DNA of 43,346 nucleotides from Mogibacterium pumilum (GCF_002243385.1 NZ_CP016199.1:1056311-1099656); one strand, 5' to 3'. Shown: positions 17,446 through 26,031, counted from the first letter of the stretch. Translations and numbers: made by a program. Notes: generated from the letters alone by a model not told the origin.

Positions 17446-19164
17446 ATGATCGACTACAAGGTACAGATTGCACATATTATTGCTAAGCAGGAAATTGGAT
17501 TAACTGCCGACGAAATTGCTGAAATGATTGAGGTGCCAGCTGATTCGAAGAATGGAGATTTTGCATTTCCTTGCTTTAGACTAGCTAAGACGATGAGGAA
17601 AGCACCTCAGATGATAGCCGGAGATATAGCATCAGCAATTGAATCAGAAACCATCTTTGAGAAGGTTGAACAGGTTAATGCGTATGTGAATATGTTCATC
17701 TGTAAGGATGCCTTTGTACATAATGTTGTTTTGGAAGTGACTTCTCTTGGAGATGAATACGGTAAGTCGGACGTTGGCGAAGGCAAGAAAGTAATCGTAG
17801 AATTTTCTTCGCCTAACATTGCTAAGCCATTCCATATCGGTCATATCAGAAGCACAGTAATCGGAAATTCCATTTACAAGTTATACGATGCTACTGGTTA
17901 TGATGTTGTTAGAATTAACCACCTTGGAGACTATGGTACACAGTTCGGTAAGATGATTGTGGCGTACAGACTCTGGGGAAGTGAAGAGGAGCTTAAGCAG
18001 AATCCTATTAAATCGCTTCTTAAGTATTATACTAAGTTCCATGAGGAAGCTGAAAAGGATCCTAGCCTAGATGATAAGGCCCGTGAAACTTTCGCTAAGC
18101 TGGAGAATGGCGACGCAGAGGAAGTTGAGCTTTGGAAGAGATTTAAAGAGCTCAGCCTTGAAGAATTTAGCAGAGTTTACAAGATGCTCGATATCGGGTT
18201 TGATTCATATGCTGGTGAGAGCTTCTACTCGGACAAGATGCCAGCAGTTCTGCAGGAGCTAAAGGACAAAAATCTCATGCACGAGTCGAGAGGTGCGCAG
18301 ATTGTCGACCTTGAAGATTATGACATGCCGCCAGCTGTTATCACTAAGTCTGACGGTTCAAGTCTGTATGCTACTAGAGATATTGCTGCAGCTATATACA
18401 GAAAGCAGCATTACGATTTCTACAAGAACATCTATGTAGTAGCAACTCAGCAGAATCTACATTTTAAACAGTGGAAACAGGTTCTATCACTTATGGGATA
18501 TGAGTGGGAAAAAGACTGTATTCATGTTCCATTTGGTCTTGTTAGCCTTGAAGAAGGGACGATGTCAACTCGTAAGGGCAGGGTGGTATTCTTAGAGGAT
18601 GTTCTTAAAAAGGCTGTTGAGAAGACTAGAGAGATAATCTCCGAGAAGAATACAAGTGGTATTGATATCGACGAGATTTCTAAAGAAGTAGGTATAGGTG
18701 CGGTTATATTCCAAGAATTATCTAACAATAGGATTAAAGATTACGTATTCTCATGGGATAAAATTCTTAACTTTGATGGGGAGACAGGACCTTATGTTCA
18801 GTATACACATGCTAGAGCATCTAGTGTCCTTAGAAATGCATCAAGTGAGGAATTATACAGGATTAAGAACTGTGATATCAGTAATTTCAGCTATGTGACA
18901 TCGGATAGTGCTTATGAGCTAACTAAGCTGATTTATAGGGTGCCAGAGGTAATAAGAGAGGCTGCAGCTAAGTATGAGCCATCAATTCTAACAAGACATC
19001 TGATAGATATCGCGCAGAGCTTTAATAGGTTCTATCATGATGAACATATTTTAGTGGATAATGAAGAAGAGAAAGTTGAAAAGCTAGCGTTAGTATATGC
19101 TGCTAAGGTTACAATTGCCAATTGCTTAGCGATTTTGGGTATAAAAGCGCCAGATAAAATGTAG
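17446..19164 (+). CDS. argS: Arginyl-tRNA synthetase
   Basis: ArgRS charges tRNA-Arg with arginine. The 572-residue class I enzyme has the N-terminal Arg-S add-on domain (about 1-90), then SSPNIAKPFHIGHIRSTVIGN with the HIGH signature (about 123-143), and GTMSTRKGRVV (about 367-377) in place of the KMSKS loop, as usual for this enzyme. The C-terminal DALR anticodon-binding domain starts with YTHARASSVLR (about 445). It ends in the common NCLAILGIKAPDKM form. A GAGGAG ribosome site lies upstream of the ATG. No T-box leader is seen in front of it. Confidence 0.97.
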   Translation: MIDYKVQIAHIIAKQEIGLTADEIAEMIEVPADSKNGDFAFPCFRLAKTMRKAPQMIAGDIASAIESETIFEKVEQVNAYVNMFICKDAFVHNVVLEVTSLGDEYGKSDVGEGKKVIVEFSSPNIAKPFHIGHIRSTVIGNSIYKLYDATGYDVVRINHLGDYGTQFGKMIVAYRLWGSEEELKQNPIKSLLKYYTKFHEEAEKDPSLDDKARETFAKLENGDAEEVELWKRFKELSLEEFSRVYKMLDIGFDSYAGESFYSDKMPAVLQELKDKNLMHESRGAQIVDLEDYDMPPAVITKSDGSSLYATRDIAAAIYRKQHYDFYKNIYVVATQQNLHFKQWKQVLSLMGYEWEKDCIHVPFGLVSLEEGTMSTRKGRVVFLEDVLKKAVEKTREIISEKNTSGIDIDEISKEVGIGAVIFQELSNNRIKDYVFSWDKILNFDGETGPYVQYTHARASSVLRNASSEELYRIKNCDISNFSYVTSDSAYELTKLIYRVPEVIREAAAKYEPSILTRHLIDIAQSFNRFYHDEHILVDNEEEKVEKLALVYAAKVTIANCLAILGIKAPDKM

Positions 19165-19175
19165 GGGAGACAACG

Positions 19176-20705
19176 ATGAAGCTATTGCTCAGCACAGTCA
19201 AGACAGATTGCTTTGATTCAAAGCTAGCACTCAAGAATATGTACAATGTCGTTGGGAATGCACCGCTAGAGGTGACTCTCAAGGAGTTTGAATTGAGTGA
19301 AACTGATCAGAGGATTTACGAAGAGCTTCTTGAAGAGAAGTACAGTATCTTGTATTTCCATGCAGATGAAATCAATGAATCCAAGATAGTGCATATATGC
19401 GAGATGATCAAGAAGGCAGTTCCAAGCTGCATAACAGTGGTTGGTGGTAAGGAAGTGAGCTTCGAGACTCGTGAATTTATGCTAGCGCATCCGGAAGTGG
19501 ACTATGTGTTCCGCGGTGAGGGTGAAAAGGTTCTATTCGACTTCGTACGTTCGATTATTACGTATAATTTTGACTTTGAGAGCATCGATGGTTTAGCGTA
19601 TAGGGAAAATGACGAGGTTCTTGTAAATAAAATTGGTGAGCCGATTCGTTACGAAGATATTCCGTTTGCATATGATAAGTTTGAGGTTCAGGAAGGCGAC
19701 ACTATATACTACGAATCGTCTAGAGGCGTTCCCGATACCTGTCACTACTCGCAGTACATGCCAGGTGTATCGCTTCGTTCGCTGTCCTTGAACAGAATTT
19801 GCAACGAACTCAGATACTTCCTAGTTAAGAAGGTCGAAAAAGTCGAGTTTGTCGAGAAGTGGTTTAACTATGATATTTCCAGGGCTTACAGAATATGGGA
19901 GTACTTAATCAATAACGACAATGGTGTTACTTCGTTCTCTTTTGATGTAAATGGTGACCTGCTGGATGAGGAAACAGTGGAACTTCTAAGTGAAGCTAGA
20001 CCGGGACTATTCCATTTTGATATCGATATCGAGAGTACAAATGCAATTGCTCTTGCAGCATCAGGCCGCAAGGAGAATATATATCAGCTCATGTATAACG
20101 TATCTAAACTTTTGCAGAATAGCAAAGTTAATGTGCGAGTTGTACAGCGTGTAGGACTACCCGGTGAGACGATAGAACTGTTTGAAAGAGCATTTAACAA
20201 GATTTACAATCTCGGTGCTGATGAGTTTGACATTAAGGTTCTTCGCATCAAGAAGGGCACGATGTTTAGACAGAGAGCTGAAGAGTTTGGATATGAATAT
20301 AGTAGAGAGTATCCTAATGAAGTTATAACGAATGATTATATTTCGGCAGCTAATATTGTAAGAATCAAGCTTGTAGCTGAAACGATTAAGCGTTTTGAAC
20401 GCGGTTTTGAAGATTCTATCGGCAAGATATTGTTTGATGCGGGCATGAAGCCGTTCGAGTTTTTCGATGGACTTACGTTATTCATAATGGAGAATAATCT
20501 TACATGCAAGCTAGGCAAAGAGGAGAATCTATATAGAGTTCTATATACATATGCTGCAGAGCTATACGATAAGAATGAAGATACGCTAAAGCTGCAGGTG
20601 CTTCAGGAAGTGCTTCATAGCGATATGAACAACAATGTTTCACAAGATGTGATTAGAAGACTAGAACGTAAAGGTTGGGAAATACATGTCAAAGCAAAAA
20701 GCTAA
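19176..20705 (+). CDS. B12-binding/radical-SAM-like DUF4080-type protein with degenerate cluster motif
   Basis: The 509-residue protein has the order of the B12-binding, radical SAM and DUF4080 family. A Rossmann-like N-terminal domain (about 1-130) contains VVGGKEVSFE and FRGEGEKVLFDF. A radical SAM-type barrel follows from about residue 178, opening with YYESSRG, and a C-terminal helical region runs from about 400 to 509. In the family the motif CxxxCxxC directly follows SSRG and holds the 4Fe-4S cluster. Here residues 185, 189 and 192 are Val, Cys and Ser, so only one ligand remains. The rest of the barrel (DFDIDIEST, VVQRVGLPGET) is well kept and the frame is open. It may be a pseudo-enzyme or an RNA/metabolite-binding derivative. 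The end overlaps the TPR gene by 20 bases. Confidence 0.8.
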   Translation: MKLLLSTVKTDCFDSKLALKNMYNVVGNAPLEVTLKEFELSETDQRIYEELLEEKYSILYFHADEINESKIVHICEMIKKAVPSCITVVGGKEVSFETREFMLAHPEVDYVFRGEGEKVLFDFVRSIITYNFDFESIDGLAYRENDEVLVNKIGEPIRYEDIPFAYDKFEVQEGDTIYYESSRGVPDTCHYSQYMPGVSLRSLSLNRICNELRYFLVKKVEKVEFVEKWFNYDISRAYRIWEYLINNDNGVTSFSFDVNGDLLDEETVELLSEARPGLFHFDIDIESTNAIALAASGRKENIYQLMYNVSKLLQNSKVNVRVVQRVGLPGETIELFERAFNKIYNLGADEFDIKVLRIKKGTMFRQRAEEFGYEYSREYPNEVITNDYISAANIVRIKLVAETIKRFERGFEDSIGKILFDAGMKPFEFFDGLTLFIMENNLTCKLGKEENLYRVLYTYAAELYDKNEDTLKLQVLQEVLHSDMNNNVSQDVIRRLERKGWEIHVKAKS

Positions 20706-21693
20706 ACAAGATCGCATTGCAAAATACCTCCAGAATTTAAATGGAGGTATTTTATTTGATGAGCTTTCGGATAAATATTTGAAAAAAGCAGGAGTATTGG
20801 AAATACTTCATGGCGTTCCAGTTCCGATTTCGGCAGGCTTGGGAGATGAGCTAACGACTTTAACGATTGCCTTTGGAATGGCGCGAGTCATAGGTGCAGA
20901 CACTACTTTTGAGTATAAGGATAGCTATGTAGCATATATAAAGCACATATTTGGTGATGATGCTGGCAAGGCGTTAATCGCAAAAGGCGCCAAGTATGGT
21001 CAGGCTGGAAACTACGAGCTTGCAGCAATGTTCTTCAGAGCGGTTTTGCTGTTTGATCCTAAATCTCAAGATGCACTGTATCTATATGGTAGGGCTTGCA
21101 AGGATGCTTATGAGTTAGAGAACGAAGACGAGTCCTATGTTGGTAACTTCAAAGCTGAATCACTTGATGTTTTCGAACTTCTTACCATGATTCATCCGGA
21201 GTTTGAAATGGGCTACTATTTCCTTGGGTATGGATATGCAAATATGGGACTCTATACTAAAGCTGACCTAACATGGAAAAAGTTCATAGAGCTTACCGCA
21301 GCTTCTGGCGACCCAGAGACTGAAGAGCTTCGCAGTGAGATTTCCGAGAGGATGACAGCTCTAGAGGAGCCAGTCAAGATTGAAGAGGGTGTAAACTGCG
21401 TGCTTAGTGGAGATTATCTAGGCGGTCTAGAAATTTTGTCCAGGTACAAGAATGGGAACTACCGTGATTGGTGGCCACTTTGGTACTACATGGCAGTTTG
21501 TGCAGCATCGCTAGGTAATGCCGAACCAGCGATTGAGTATTATAAGCAGGCGCTTGTATATACTCCGAGCAATACAGATATTATGGAAGAGCTTGCATCT
21601 GTATATGCTGCGATAGGAGATCAGGCAAATGCTGCCAAGTACCTGAATAAGATTGAGATAGTTAAGAACAATATAGAACAAGAGAATTTCTAA
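20686..21693 (+). CDS. TPR-repeat protein coupled to the radical-SAM-like gene
   Basis: This 335-residue soluble protein has TPR-like helical pairs around residues 105-135 (GQAGNYELAAMFFRAVLLFDP), 165-205 (YFLGYGYANMGLYTKADLTW) and 265-325 (AVCAASLGNAEPAIEYYKQAL). No signal peptide or membrane segment is visible. The N-terminal 75 residues are not TPR-like and I do not recognise them. The ATG lies 20 bases inside the preceding gene, so its translation is likely coupled and the two proteins may work together; that is inference. TPR proteins usually mediate protein contacts, and no specific function can be given. Confidence 0.8.
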   Translation: MSKQKAKQDRIAKYLQNLNGGILFDELSDKYLKKAGVLEILHGVPVPISAGLGDELTTLTIAFGMARVIGADTTFEYKDSYVAYIKHIFGDDAGKALIAKGAKYGQAGNYELAAMFFRAVLLFDPKSQDALYLYGRACKDAYELENEDESYVGNFKAESLDVFELLTMIHPEFEMGYYFLGYGYANMGLYTKADLTWKKFIELTAASGDPETEELRSEISERMTALEEPVKIEEGVNCVLSGDYLGGLEILSRYKNGNYRDWWPLWYYMAVCAASLGNAEPAIEYYKQALVYTPSNTDIMEELASVYAAIGDQANAAKYLNKIEIVKNNIEQENF

Positions 21694-21702
21694 ATAAGAG
21701 CA

Positions 21703-22380
21703 ATGGAACATTTTTTTAGATACACTTTGGATGGTGACCCGCATCTAAACATGAAAATTGTATATGCAGGTCTAGTAATAGCGATTATTATTGCATATAA
21801 ATTTAGAAAAAATGAGAAGTTATTAAAAGTACTTTTAGCTGTTAATGTATTGCTGCAGATTACGCTATTTATCTGGTATCTTGGCTATAAGGAGCTTTTT
21901 ATCCAAGAAGGGCTTCCGCTATATCACTGCAGGATTGCAGTGATAATGACGGCAGTAGGGTATGCAGCAAAGAAACCGAAGATGACAAAATATTTTGCTT
22001 GGCTAGGAATCATCGGAACTATTGTTGCGTTCGGTGTGCCAGATCCTTCTGACTATATGTGGCCACACCTAACTAATATTACTTTTATATGTACGCATTA
22101 TTTCATAACGATGAGTTCGCTTATGGTAATTGCGAAGAATGAAGTAAAGCTGGATCTAAAGAGCGTAGTTGTAATTACACTCATAATGAACTTGGTGATT
22201 ATAATATTGAACACAATTCTTGGTAGCAACTACAGCTATTTAATGAAACTACCTCCAGCGCTTCCGATTGATGTTAATAAATACATCATATTTGCTCTCA
22301 TGACACTGCTTCTAGTTGGTGGTGAGATGGTACTTGAAAAGTTTACACTGAAGATATTAGGCAAGAGAGAAAGTGCTTAA
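21703..22380 (+). CDS. YwaF/TIGR02206-like integral membrane protein
   Basis: The 225-residue product has about six or seven hydrophobic segments and the pattern LPLYHCRIAV after the third, close to the LPLHLC-type motif of the YwaF/TIGR02206 family of membrane proteins. Later stretches (HYFITMSSLMVI, LGSNYSYLM, WPHLTNI) also suit that family. Function is unknown; nothing in the sequence shows a transporter or enzyme site. It begins 9 bases after the TPR gene with only a weak ribosome site (TAAGAG), so it is probably part of the same transcript. Confidence 0.7.
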   Translation: MEHFFRYTLDGDPHLNMKIVYAGLVIAIIIAYKFRKNEKLLKVLLAVNVLLQITLFIWYLGYKELFIQEGLPLYHCRIAVIMTAVGYAAKKPKMTKYFAWLGIIGTIVAFGVPDPSDYMWPHLTNITFICTHYFITMSSLMVIAKNEVKLDLKSVVVITLIMNLVIIILNTILGSNYSYLMKLPPALPIDVNKYIIFALMTLLLVGGEMVLEKFTLKILGKRESA

Positions 22381-22444
22381 ACGCATATTTGATAGGTTGC
22401 TATAAATGTATTTTCATAGGTGTATTTTTATTACACAAAACTGC

Positions 22445-22473
22445 TTGACACCATATTATGAGTAGTGTAAAAT
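22445..22473 (+). promoter_or_regulatory. Promoter of the Asn-Leu-fMet tRNA operon
   Basis: A perfect TTGACA at 22445-22450 is 17 bases upstream of TAAAAT at 22468-22473. The first tRNA starts 28 bases later. Confidence 0.85.
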
Positions 22474-22500
22474 GAAGGAGTCGCAAATGCGGGATAATGT

Positions 22501-22575
22501 TCCGAGGTAGCTCAATGGCAGAGCAACCGGCTGTTAACCGGTAGGTTGTGGGTTCGAGCCCCACCCTCGGAGCCA
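22501..22575 (+). tRNA. tRNA-Asn (GTT)
   Basis: The acceptor arm TCCGAGG (22501-22507) pairs with CCTCGGA (22565-22571), the anticodon loop CTGTTAA gives GTT, the T arm has GGTTCGAGCC, and CCA is encoded at 22573-22575. Confidence 0.95.
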
Positions 22576-22585
22576 TTGAGTTTGT

Positions 22586-22674
22586 GCCGGAATGGCGGAA
22601 TTGGCAGACGCCCGGGACTTAAAATCCCGTGAGAAGTGATTCTCGTACCGGTTCGACCCCGGTTTCCGGCACCA
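22586..22674 (+). tRNA. tRNA-Leu (TAA)
   Basis: This class II tRNA of 89 bases has a long variable arm (GTGAGAAGTGATTCTC). The acceptor GCCGGAA pairs with TTCCGGC at 22664-22670. The stem CGGGA/TCCCG flanks loop CTTAAAA, so the anticodon is TAA. CCA is encoded. Confidence 0.95.
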
Positions 22675-22686
22675 TGTATAAAATGT

Positions 22687-22762
<76 letters not shown>

Positions 22763-22771
22763 ACAAAAAGT

Positions 22772-22804
22772 AACGACTTCAGAACAATCTGAAGTCGTTT
22801 TTTG
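22772..22804 (+). terminator. Terminator of the first tRNA operon
   Basis: AACGACTTCAG (22772-22782) and CTGAAGTCGTT (22789-22799) form a perfect 11-bp stem with a 6-base loop, followed by Ts. Confidence 0.93.
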
Positions 22805-22973
22805 GTGTTAAAATTTGTGTTGTTTAATATCTTGTAGTCTGATAAGATAATTAGCTTCGCAGTTATAGATTTAAGAAGGGTGCTGTGATGATAATCATCT
22901 ATCAAATATTTTGAATTAACATATCAAGTTTTTGAAGCCCAGAAGAATGGGAGAAATTACCATGGTTTCGATT

Positions 22974-23019
22974 CGAAAAAATTCATGCTGTGGCTTAATT
23001 TGCAGCATGAATTTTTTCG
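22974..23019. terminator. Bidirectional terminator downstream of the exonuclease gene
   Basis: CGAAAAAATTCATGCTG (22974-22990) is the exact reverse complement of 23003-23019. A-rich and T-rich sides give a T-run in both directions, so it can end the leftward exonuclease transcript and stop any rightward read-through. The stretch 22805-22973 before it holds no gene that I can support. Confidence 0.85.
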
Positions 23020-23068
23020 TATGAATCGCATATATAACTGTAACAAATATGCTTTAAAATAATAGTAT

Positions 23069-24481
23069 TTATACGCTTCTATATAACTTGGTGCTGATAA
23101 GAATAGAAAATAAATTAATTTCTCGATTCAATTCTTTGCCATCATTCACAAGCAATAGATAGTCATTAACAAGGTTATCAGAATTTCTTAATAAGTGAGC
23201 ACATTTAATCTGGGTTTTATCATCTGATGATTCTGCATCTGATAATATTTGTCTGACATCTATAAACTGCGAGTTTCCGTGCTTCTCAAGTGGAACTCTT
23301 ATCTGGTACGAGCAGTTTTCCTTGATGAATTCAGCGCTTACAGATGATGCTGTTTCTTGGAAGTAATTAGCATTGATAGCGAAATCAGTATCATCGGCCA
23401 GCCTGTGCGGCGCACGGAGCTGCCTGCCCGTCACGGTCAGGCAGCCGGCAGCGAGCCTCGGTCTTGCGGTTAGCTCGCCGCCAGCAGACGGGAGCCCAGC
23501 TCCCGTCTGCGCCAGCGCCGCATCCAAACGGTGGTTCGAAACACCAGATGCTATGCTCGCACCAGACATCGCGCTCGCACCAGGCTCATTGCTAGCCACA
23601 GAAGCATCGCTTATATTATAACCGGCGCTCTCATCAATACCCGAGCTCGAAGCAGATACTGCGCTCGGATAAGTCTCATTGCTAGCACTAGATGCTGCGC
23701 TAGTACCAGGTTTATTACTAGATGCAGAAGCAGCTCTAACATCAGGCACCGCACTCTTATGAATCCCAGCTCTCACATTAGGCGTCGCTTTCGCATTACC
23801 AATTCCAAACTCAGAAGAATTCCTGCAACCACAATCAGTATCAGCTTCACCGAGCACAGCACTAAAGTTGTTTCGTCCGATTATATTGAGAAGGTGACAG
23901 AGCTGTAGGACATCCTCGCGGTTATGCGTAAGGATTATCTTTTCTATTACAGAATCTTGATTTACAGCATATTCTGAAAACAGCTTGATACTCTCTCGAC
24001 CAGATATTACATCCTTGCGATTACCACTAATTCCGAAGTGTTGCTCAATATTTTTCTGGCTTATTGAACCGACTTTAGATTTGAGATTAGTGTTAGATCT
24101 AATGAAATTATATAGATCGAATTCATACATGTTTAGGGTGTATGGCAGGCGCTTTATATCAAGACGCTGCTTCATAAATGGAATGTCGAACGATGATCCA
24201 TTATATGTAATCAAATAATCTATTCCTTCTTCTTTCAGAAAATCCATAGTGGCCATGATTACACGATCCTCCTCATATGGACTTTCTGCAAGAAACTGAG
24301 TTATAGTTACTCCTCTATTATCCGCTGTGAGACAAGCTGTAAGGATAATTTTATTTCCTCGCTGTGCGGAGAGGCCTGTTGTTTCAATATCAAATATGCA
24401 TGGCTTTAGCTCACCGTGATATAAATCGAATATTTGCCCAGAGTAAATGGGTACGTTGTAACTCCTTGTAAATTTTTTCAT
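23069..24481 (-). CDS. RNase-H-like 3'-5' exonuclease (YprB type) with a GC-rich, low-complexity insert
   Basis: The N-terminal part (about residues 25-205) is a DEDD-type RNase-H-fold exonuclease domain of the YprB family, with IFDIETTGL (acidic residues near 31 and 33), TYNGSSFDIPF (Asp near 99) and HNREDVLQL (Asp near 190). It probably digests or trims nucleic acid; substrate unknown. The ATG at 24481 is preferred to a TTG at 24505 that lacks a ribosome site. Residues about 247-317 are Ser/Ala/Asn-rich loose repeats. Residues about 318-363 are encoded by a very GC-rich segment full of hairpins. Residues about 364-470 form a separate C-terminal region that I do not recognise. The frame is open throughout, so the insert appears tolerated as a linker. 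Confidence 0.82.
   Translation of the reverse strand: MKKFTRSYNVPIYSGQIFDLYHGELKPCIFDIETTGLSAQRGNKIILTACLTADNRGVTITQFLAESPYEEDRVIMATMDFLKEEGIDYLITYNGSSFDIPFMKQRLDIKRLPYTLNMYEFDLYNFIRSNTNLKSKVGSISQKNIEQHFGISGNRKDVISGRESIKLFSEYAVNQDSVIEKIILTHNREDVLQLCHLLNIIGRNNFSAVLGEADTDCGCRNSSEFGIGNAKATPNVRAGIHKSAVPDVRAASASSNKPGTSAASSASNETYPSAVSASSSGIDESAGYNISDASVASNEPGASAMSGASIASGVSNHRLDAALAQTGAGLPSAGGELTARPRLAAGCLTVTGRQLRAPHRLADDTDFAINANYFQETASSVSAEFIKENCSYQIRVPLEKHGNSQFIDVRQILSDAESSDDKTQIKCAHLLRNSDNLVNDYLLLVNDGKELNREINLFSILISTKLYRSV
23392..23524. repeat. GC-rich palindromic element inserted in frame in the exonuclease gene
   Basis: This stretch is visibly far richer in G and C than its AT-rich surroundings and contains consecutive inverted repeats: 23405-23415 (4-bp stem), 23419-23445 (8 bp, a mismatch, then 2 bp), 23451-23478 (6-bp stem) and 23484-23510 (12-bp stem, 3-base loop). 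The tetranucleotide CATC stands at 23392-23395 and again at 23521-23524, 129 bases apart, which is 43 codons. The layout resembles small palindromic mobile repeats that insert into genes without breaking the frame. No second copy is in this window, so mobility is inference. Confidence 0.6.
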
Positions 24482-24633
24482 GTCTTTACCATTTATTGCT
24501 GCCAAATATATGACATCTAAGTGTTAAGTAAGAAATATAATAATGTCTACTGTTATAAATTTAGCATAAAGTATAATGATATAAATGTTATCTTCTATAT
24601 TTTATTACTATAATTCATTGGTACAAAAAAGTA

Positions 24634-24661
24634 AAACAGACTACAGGGGAGTAGTCTGTTT
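24634..24661 (-). terminator. Terminator of the lgt-ychF unit
   Basis: AAACAGACTAC (24634-24644) and GTAGTCTGTTT (24651-24661) form a perfect 11-bp stem with a 6-base loop. Read on the - strand the hairpin is followed by a T-rich run (complement of 24624-24636). Confidence 0.75.
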
Positions 24662-24690
24662 CGTAAAAAGGGTATTGGGACTAGAGATTA

Positions 24691-24715
24691 AGAGATTGCC
24701 AGGGAGACAATCTCT
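24691..24715. other. Hairpin in the ychF-exonuclease gap
   Basis: AGAGATTG (24691-24698) pairs with CAATCTCT (24708-24715) around a 9-base loop. No T-run follows directly on either strand. It may form part of a double terminator with 24634-24661. Confidence 0.35.
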
Positions 24716-24917
24716 ATAAGTGATTATAGTCGCTCTTTGTATATTTTGCAATACTTATTGTGATAATAATTATACTAGTAACATAATAAATATTTTAAGT
24801 TAGAGATTATTCGATTAATATATGTGATGATAAATGATATCAATAGATGTTTTTACTAAAAAAGGACCACTTTATATAGCAGCCCCTTTTAATTCTCAAT
24901 TGTTTATATATTAATCT

Positions 24918-26009
24918 CTATACGTTGAATAGGAAGTGGATTACATCTCCGTCCTGAACTACATATTCTTTACCTTCGGACCTAATTAATCCCTGTTCAC
25001 GTGCTTTGCCAAGGCTACCACCGCACTCGATAAGTTTGTCGTAGGCAATGGTCTCAGCTCTGATAAATCCTTTTTCGAAATCAGTGTGAATCTTTCCCGC
25101 AGCCTGAGGAGCCTTAGTTCCCTTGGTAATTGTCCAAGCTCTAACCTCAGGTTCGCCAGCAGTTAGATAGGATATTAGATTAAGCAGGGAGTAGCTTGCT
25201 TTGATAAGCTTGTCGAGACCTGACTCGAAGATTCCTAAATCCTCTAGGAACAGTTCTCTCTCTTCATCTTCTAGATCTGCCATTTCAGCTTCAATCTCAG
25301 CGCAAATCTTTACGCACCCCGCACCCTCAGTAGCTGCAAACTCTGCAACTCTAACTACATGTTCGTTATCCTCGCTAGCAATCTCATCCTCAGAAACATT
25401 AGCTACATATATTACCGGCTTATATGTCAGGAGATCCATTGTCGCAATAATTTTTCTTTCATCGTCTTCAAGGTCAATAGCGCGAGCACATTTACCAGTT
25501 TCGAGCCACTCCTTAACTTTCTCGAGTAATGCAATCTGTTTGCTGAGAGTTTTATCTGTCTTCATATTCTTATTCAGTTTAGCAATAGCTCTCTCTAGAA
25601 CCTCGAGATCAGCAAAGATAAGCTCTGTATTAATAGTATCGATATCATCGAGAGGGTCTATGTGACCGTTTACGTGAACGATGTTGTCATTTTCAAAGCA
25701 TCTTACAACGTGCACAATCGCGGAAACCTCGCGAATGTGACCGAGAAATTTATTTCCAAGACCTTCTCCCCTTGAAGCACCCTTAACAAGTCCAGCGATA
25801 TCGCAGAATTCTATCGTCGTATAAATAGTTTTCTTTGCCTTGTAGATGTCTGTCAAGACCTCGAGTCTCTTATCTGGAACCGTTACAACTCCGACGTTTG
25901 GTTCAATTGTACAGAAAGGGTAGTTGGCGGCTTCTGCGCCAGCCTTAGTAATAGCGTTAAATAGCGTGCTCTTGCCTACGTTAGGTAGACCGACTATACC
26001 TAGTTTCAT
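24918..26009 (-). CDS. ychF: Redox-regulated ATPase YchF (OLA1 family)
   Basis: YchF is a conserved Obg-related NTPase that prefers ATP and binds the ribosome. Its 363 residues begin with KLGIVGLPNVGKSTLFNAIT (Walker A at about 8-15), then the NYPFCTIEPNVG switch region, the DIAGLVKGASRGEGLGN motif (about 69-85), and a C-terminal TGS domain that ends with DGDVIHFLFNV. YVANVSEDE takes the place of the NKxD specificity motif, as expected for this ATP-preferring family. The ATG has AGAGGTAAA upstream. It lies 22 bases after lgt on the same strand and ends before a strong terminator. Confidence 0.96.
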   Translation of the reverse strand: MKLGIVGLPNVGKSTLFNAITKAGAEAANYPFCTIEPNVGVVTVPDKRLEVLTDIYKAKKTIYTTIEFCDIAGLVKGASRGEGLGNKFLGHIREVSAIVHVVRCFENDNIVHVNGHIDPLDDIDTINTELIFADLEVLERAIAKLNKNMKTDKTLSKQIALLEKVKEWLETGKCARAIDLEDDERKIIATMDLLTYKPVIYVANVSEDEIASEDNEHVVRVAEFAATEGAGCVKICAEIEAEMADLEDEERELFLEDLGIFESGLDKLIKASYSLLNLISYLTAGEPEVRAWTITKGTKAPQAAGKIHTDFEKGFIRAETIAYDKLIECGGSLGKAREQGLIRSEGKEYVVQDGDVIHFLFNV

Positions 26010-26031
26010 TTTTTACCTCTTACAAATTATA

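Larger units (their letters stand above)
24482..24917. other. AT-rich intergenic region between ychF and the exonuclease gene
   Basis: No gene can be supported in this 436-base gap. It holds the leftward terminator at 24634-24661, a second hairpin at 24691-24715, and otherwise AT-rich sequence that should contain the promoter of the exonuclease gene. I could not single out a convincing -35/-10 pair for it. Confidence 0.6.

Noticed and set aside
17428-17446. T-box leader for argS
   Set aside because: argS begins 17 bases after the DUF523 gene, and the 86-base gap before that gene is too short and lacks T-box motifs.
23531-23908. Reading frame on the + strand opposite the exonuclease linker
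   Set aside because: It is the complement of the Ser/Ala repeat tract and is open because of composition. The opposite strand carries recognised exonuclease motifs on one side.
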